In this document: positions 6,141 through 6,817 of the stretch, piece after piece
How the letters are laid out: every line of letters begins with the position of its first letter
Position numbering within the stretch: the stretch's first letter is position 1
Assembly (NCBI GenBank): GCA_025458585.1
Contig: JALOSD010000105.1
Span: 1 to 6,817 of the forward strand
Source of the DNA: Burkholderiaceae bacterium
GTDB lineage: Bacteria > Pseudomonadota > Gammaproteobacteria > Burkholderiales > Burkholderiaceae_C
Direction: 5' to 3'
Length of the DNA stretch: 6,817 bases
The notes under the pieces: generated by a model
What the model saw: the letters and a program-made list of their open reading frames with translations, nothing else
The model's database searches: none
What the model was told of the DNA's origin: nothing
Made by a program: the position numbers and the translations under genes

Positions 6141-6146
6141 TAGAAT
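6141..6146 (+). promoter_or_regulatory. Probable -10 box of the gshA promoter
   Basis: TAGAAT matches TATAAT at 5 of 6 bases and stands out in GC-rich surroundings, 27 nt before the gshA ATG. No good -35 box is seen 16-18 nt upstream (region near 6117-6124), so activator help or a weak promoter is possible. The expected start near 6153 leaves a leader of about 20 nt. Confidence 0.5.
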
Positions 6147-6162
6147 CGGAGTTCCCCACGAC

Positions 6163-6166
6163 GAGG
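6163..6166 (+). promoter_or_regulatory. Ribosome binding site of gshA
   Basis: GAGG is 7 nt before ATG 6174 and supports that start. Confidence 0.55.
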
Positions 6167-6173
6167 CGTTGCC

Positions 6174-6817
6174 ATGGTCCCGCACCTCATCACCGCCCTC
6201 ACCGGGCCGATCAACGAGCTCGAGCAGCGCATGCTCGAGTCGATGCCGGCCATCGAGCGCTGGTTCCGGCTCGAGTGGATGGAGCACACGCCGCCGTTCT
6301 ACACCTCGGTCGACATCCGCAACGCCGGCTACAAGCTGGCGCCGGTCGACACCAACCTGTTTCCGGGCGGCTGGAACAACCTCACCGAGGAGATGCTGCC
6401 GCTGGCCGTGCAGGCGGCGATGGCGGCGATCGAGAAGATCAACACGTTCTACCTGACGAACGTGCAGCGGCTGATGCAGATCTTCTACCAGACGGGCCTC
6501 AACGTGCGCCTGGGCTCGCTCGACGAGGAGATCAAGGCGCCGACGAAGGTCGCGCTGCCCGACGGCAGCGAGCTCACGCTCGAGCCGCTCGTGCGCACGC
6601 GCGGGCGCCTGGGGCTGAAGGACTTCGACCCCTGCACGATCCTGCTCAACAACGACCTGTCGGGCGGCATTCCGAAGGTGCTCGAGGGGCTGCACGAGCA
6701 GTACCTGCTGCCACCGCTGCACGCCGGCTGGACGGTGCGGCGCAAGAGCCATCACTTCCGCAGCTACGAGGAGGTGGCGAAGAAGTTCGCCAAGCTGCTC
6801 GGCATGGACCCGTGGCT
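6174..6817 (+). CDS. gshA: Glutamate-cysteine ligase, Acidithiobacillus ferrooxidans/betaproteobacterial type (3' partial)
   Basis: This enzyme catalyses the first step of glutathione synthesis: ATP-dependent joining of glutamate and cysteine to gamma-glutamylcysteine in the cytoplasm. The window holds 214 codons with no stop, about half the usual length of roughly 430 residues. The frame shows MEHTPPFYTSVDIRN (36-50), then LAPVDTNLFPGGWNNL (55-70), the signature of this GshA family, followed by KAPTKVALPDGSELTLEP (121-138), TILLNNDLSGGIP (145-157) and RRKSHHF (179-185). This family is unrelated by obvious sequence to the enteric GshA and is common in Burkholderiales. It has its own -10 box and ribosome site and is separated from the toxin gene by 300 nt, so it is likely an independent housekeeping unit. 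The start at ATG 6174 fits the family's N-terminus (VPHLITALTGPINELEQ). Nothing suggests damage in the visible part. Confidence 0.92.
   Translation, partial: MVPHLITALTGPINELEQRMLESMPAIERWFRLEWMEHTPPFYTSVDIRNAGYKLAPVDTNLFPGGWNNLTEEMLPLAVQAAMAAIEKINTFYLTNVQRLMQIFYQTGLNVRLGSLDEEIKAPTKVALPDGSELTLEPLVRTRGRLGLKDFDPCTILLNNDLSGGIPKVLEGLHEQYLLPPLHAGWTVRRKSHHFRSYEEVAKKFAKLLGMDPW

Larger units (their letters stand above)
5874..6173. other. 300-nt non-coding stretch between toxin and gshA
   Basis: No credible gene on either strand: the longest minus-strand frame (6159-5764) overlaps the toxin and gives a low-complexity Arg/Pro/Ser protein. Structures seen: a compact palindrome CTCAG-G-CTGAG (5893-5903), GGTCC/GGACC around CTCTTT (6030-6045), a small hairpin CGACT/AGTCG (6084-6096), the direct repeat at 6042-6076 and the gshA promoter. 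I see no strong terminator for the toxin operon. Confidence 0.45.

Noticed and set aside
5764..6159. Possible minus-strand gene of 131 residues between toxin and gshA
   Set aside because: It overlaps the toxin, has an Arg/Pro/Ser-biased sequence with no motif, and no convincing ribosome site was seen.

Overview
The window reads as chromosomal DNA of a very GC-rich betaproteobacterium. A Burkholderiales relative of the Methylibium/Rubrivivax/Leptothrix type is the best guess. The reasons are the almost exclusive use of G- or C-ending codons, a GshA of the Acidithiobacillus ferrooxidans/betaproteobacterial type at the right edge, and an N-methylglutamate (NMG) methylamine-oxidation cluster. The organism is inferred from style, not from a marker gene.

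Left part (1-4997): the distal part of one tightly packed + strand operon for methylamine use. It begins inside a sarcosine-oxidase-like gene whose reading frame runs without a stop from an alpha-subunit (MgdC-type) C-terminus into a gamma-subunit (MgdD-type) domain, so these two NMG dehydrogenase subunits appear fused. The gene overlaps gmaS (gamma-glutamylmethylamide synthetase) by ATGA. Then come mgsA (class II glutaminase subunit), mgsB (GXGXG helix subunit) and mgsC (FMN/Fe-S synthase subunit), with gaps of 25, 4 and 1 nt. In the known pathway GmaS uses ATP to make gamma-glutamylmethylamide from methylamine and glutamate, MgsABC forms N-methylglutamate, and MgdABCD oxidises it, returning glutamate and passing the C1 unit to tetrahydrofolate. 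mgdA, mgdB and most of mgdC should lie upstream of the window.

Middle (4988-5873): a long GC-rich hairpin follows mgsC and overlaps a second hairpin that holds the mgsC stop codon in its loop. About 200 nt of sequence with no recognisable gene follow. Next is a two-gene type II toxin-antitoxin module (YlcI/YnfO-like antitoxin, RelE/ParE-like toxin, ATGA overlap) with more A/T-ending codons than its neighbours, suggesting separate acquisition. Its promoter carries three copies of GTAGTGC, two direct and one inverted, around the -35/-10 boxes, and the predicted transcript start falls on or beside the ATG.

Right part (5874-6817): a 300-nt non-coding stretch with a 13-bp direct repeat spaced two helical turns apart and a good -10 box, then the first 214 codons of gshA (glutamate-cysteine ligase), cut by the window edge.
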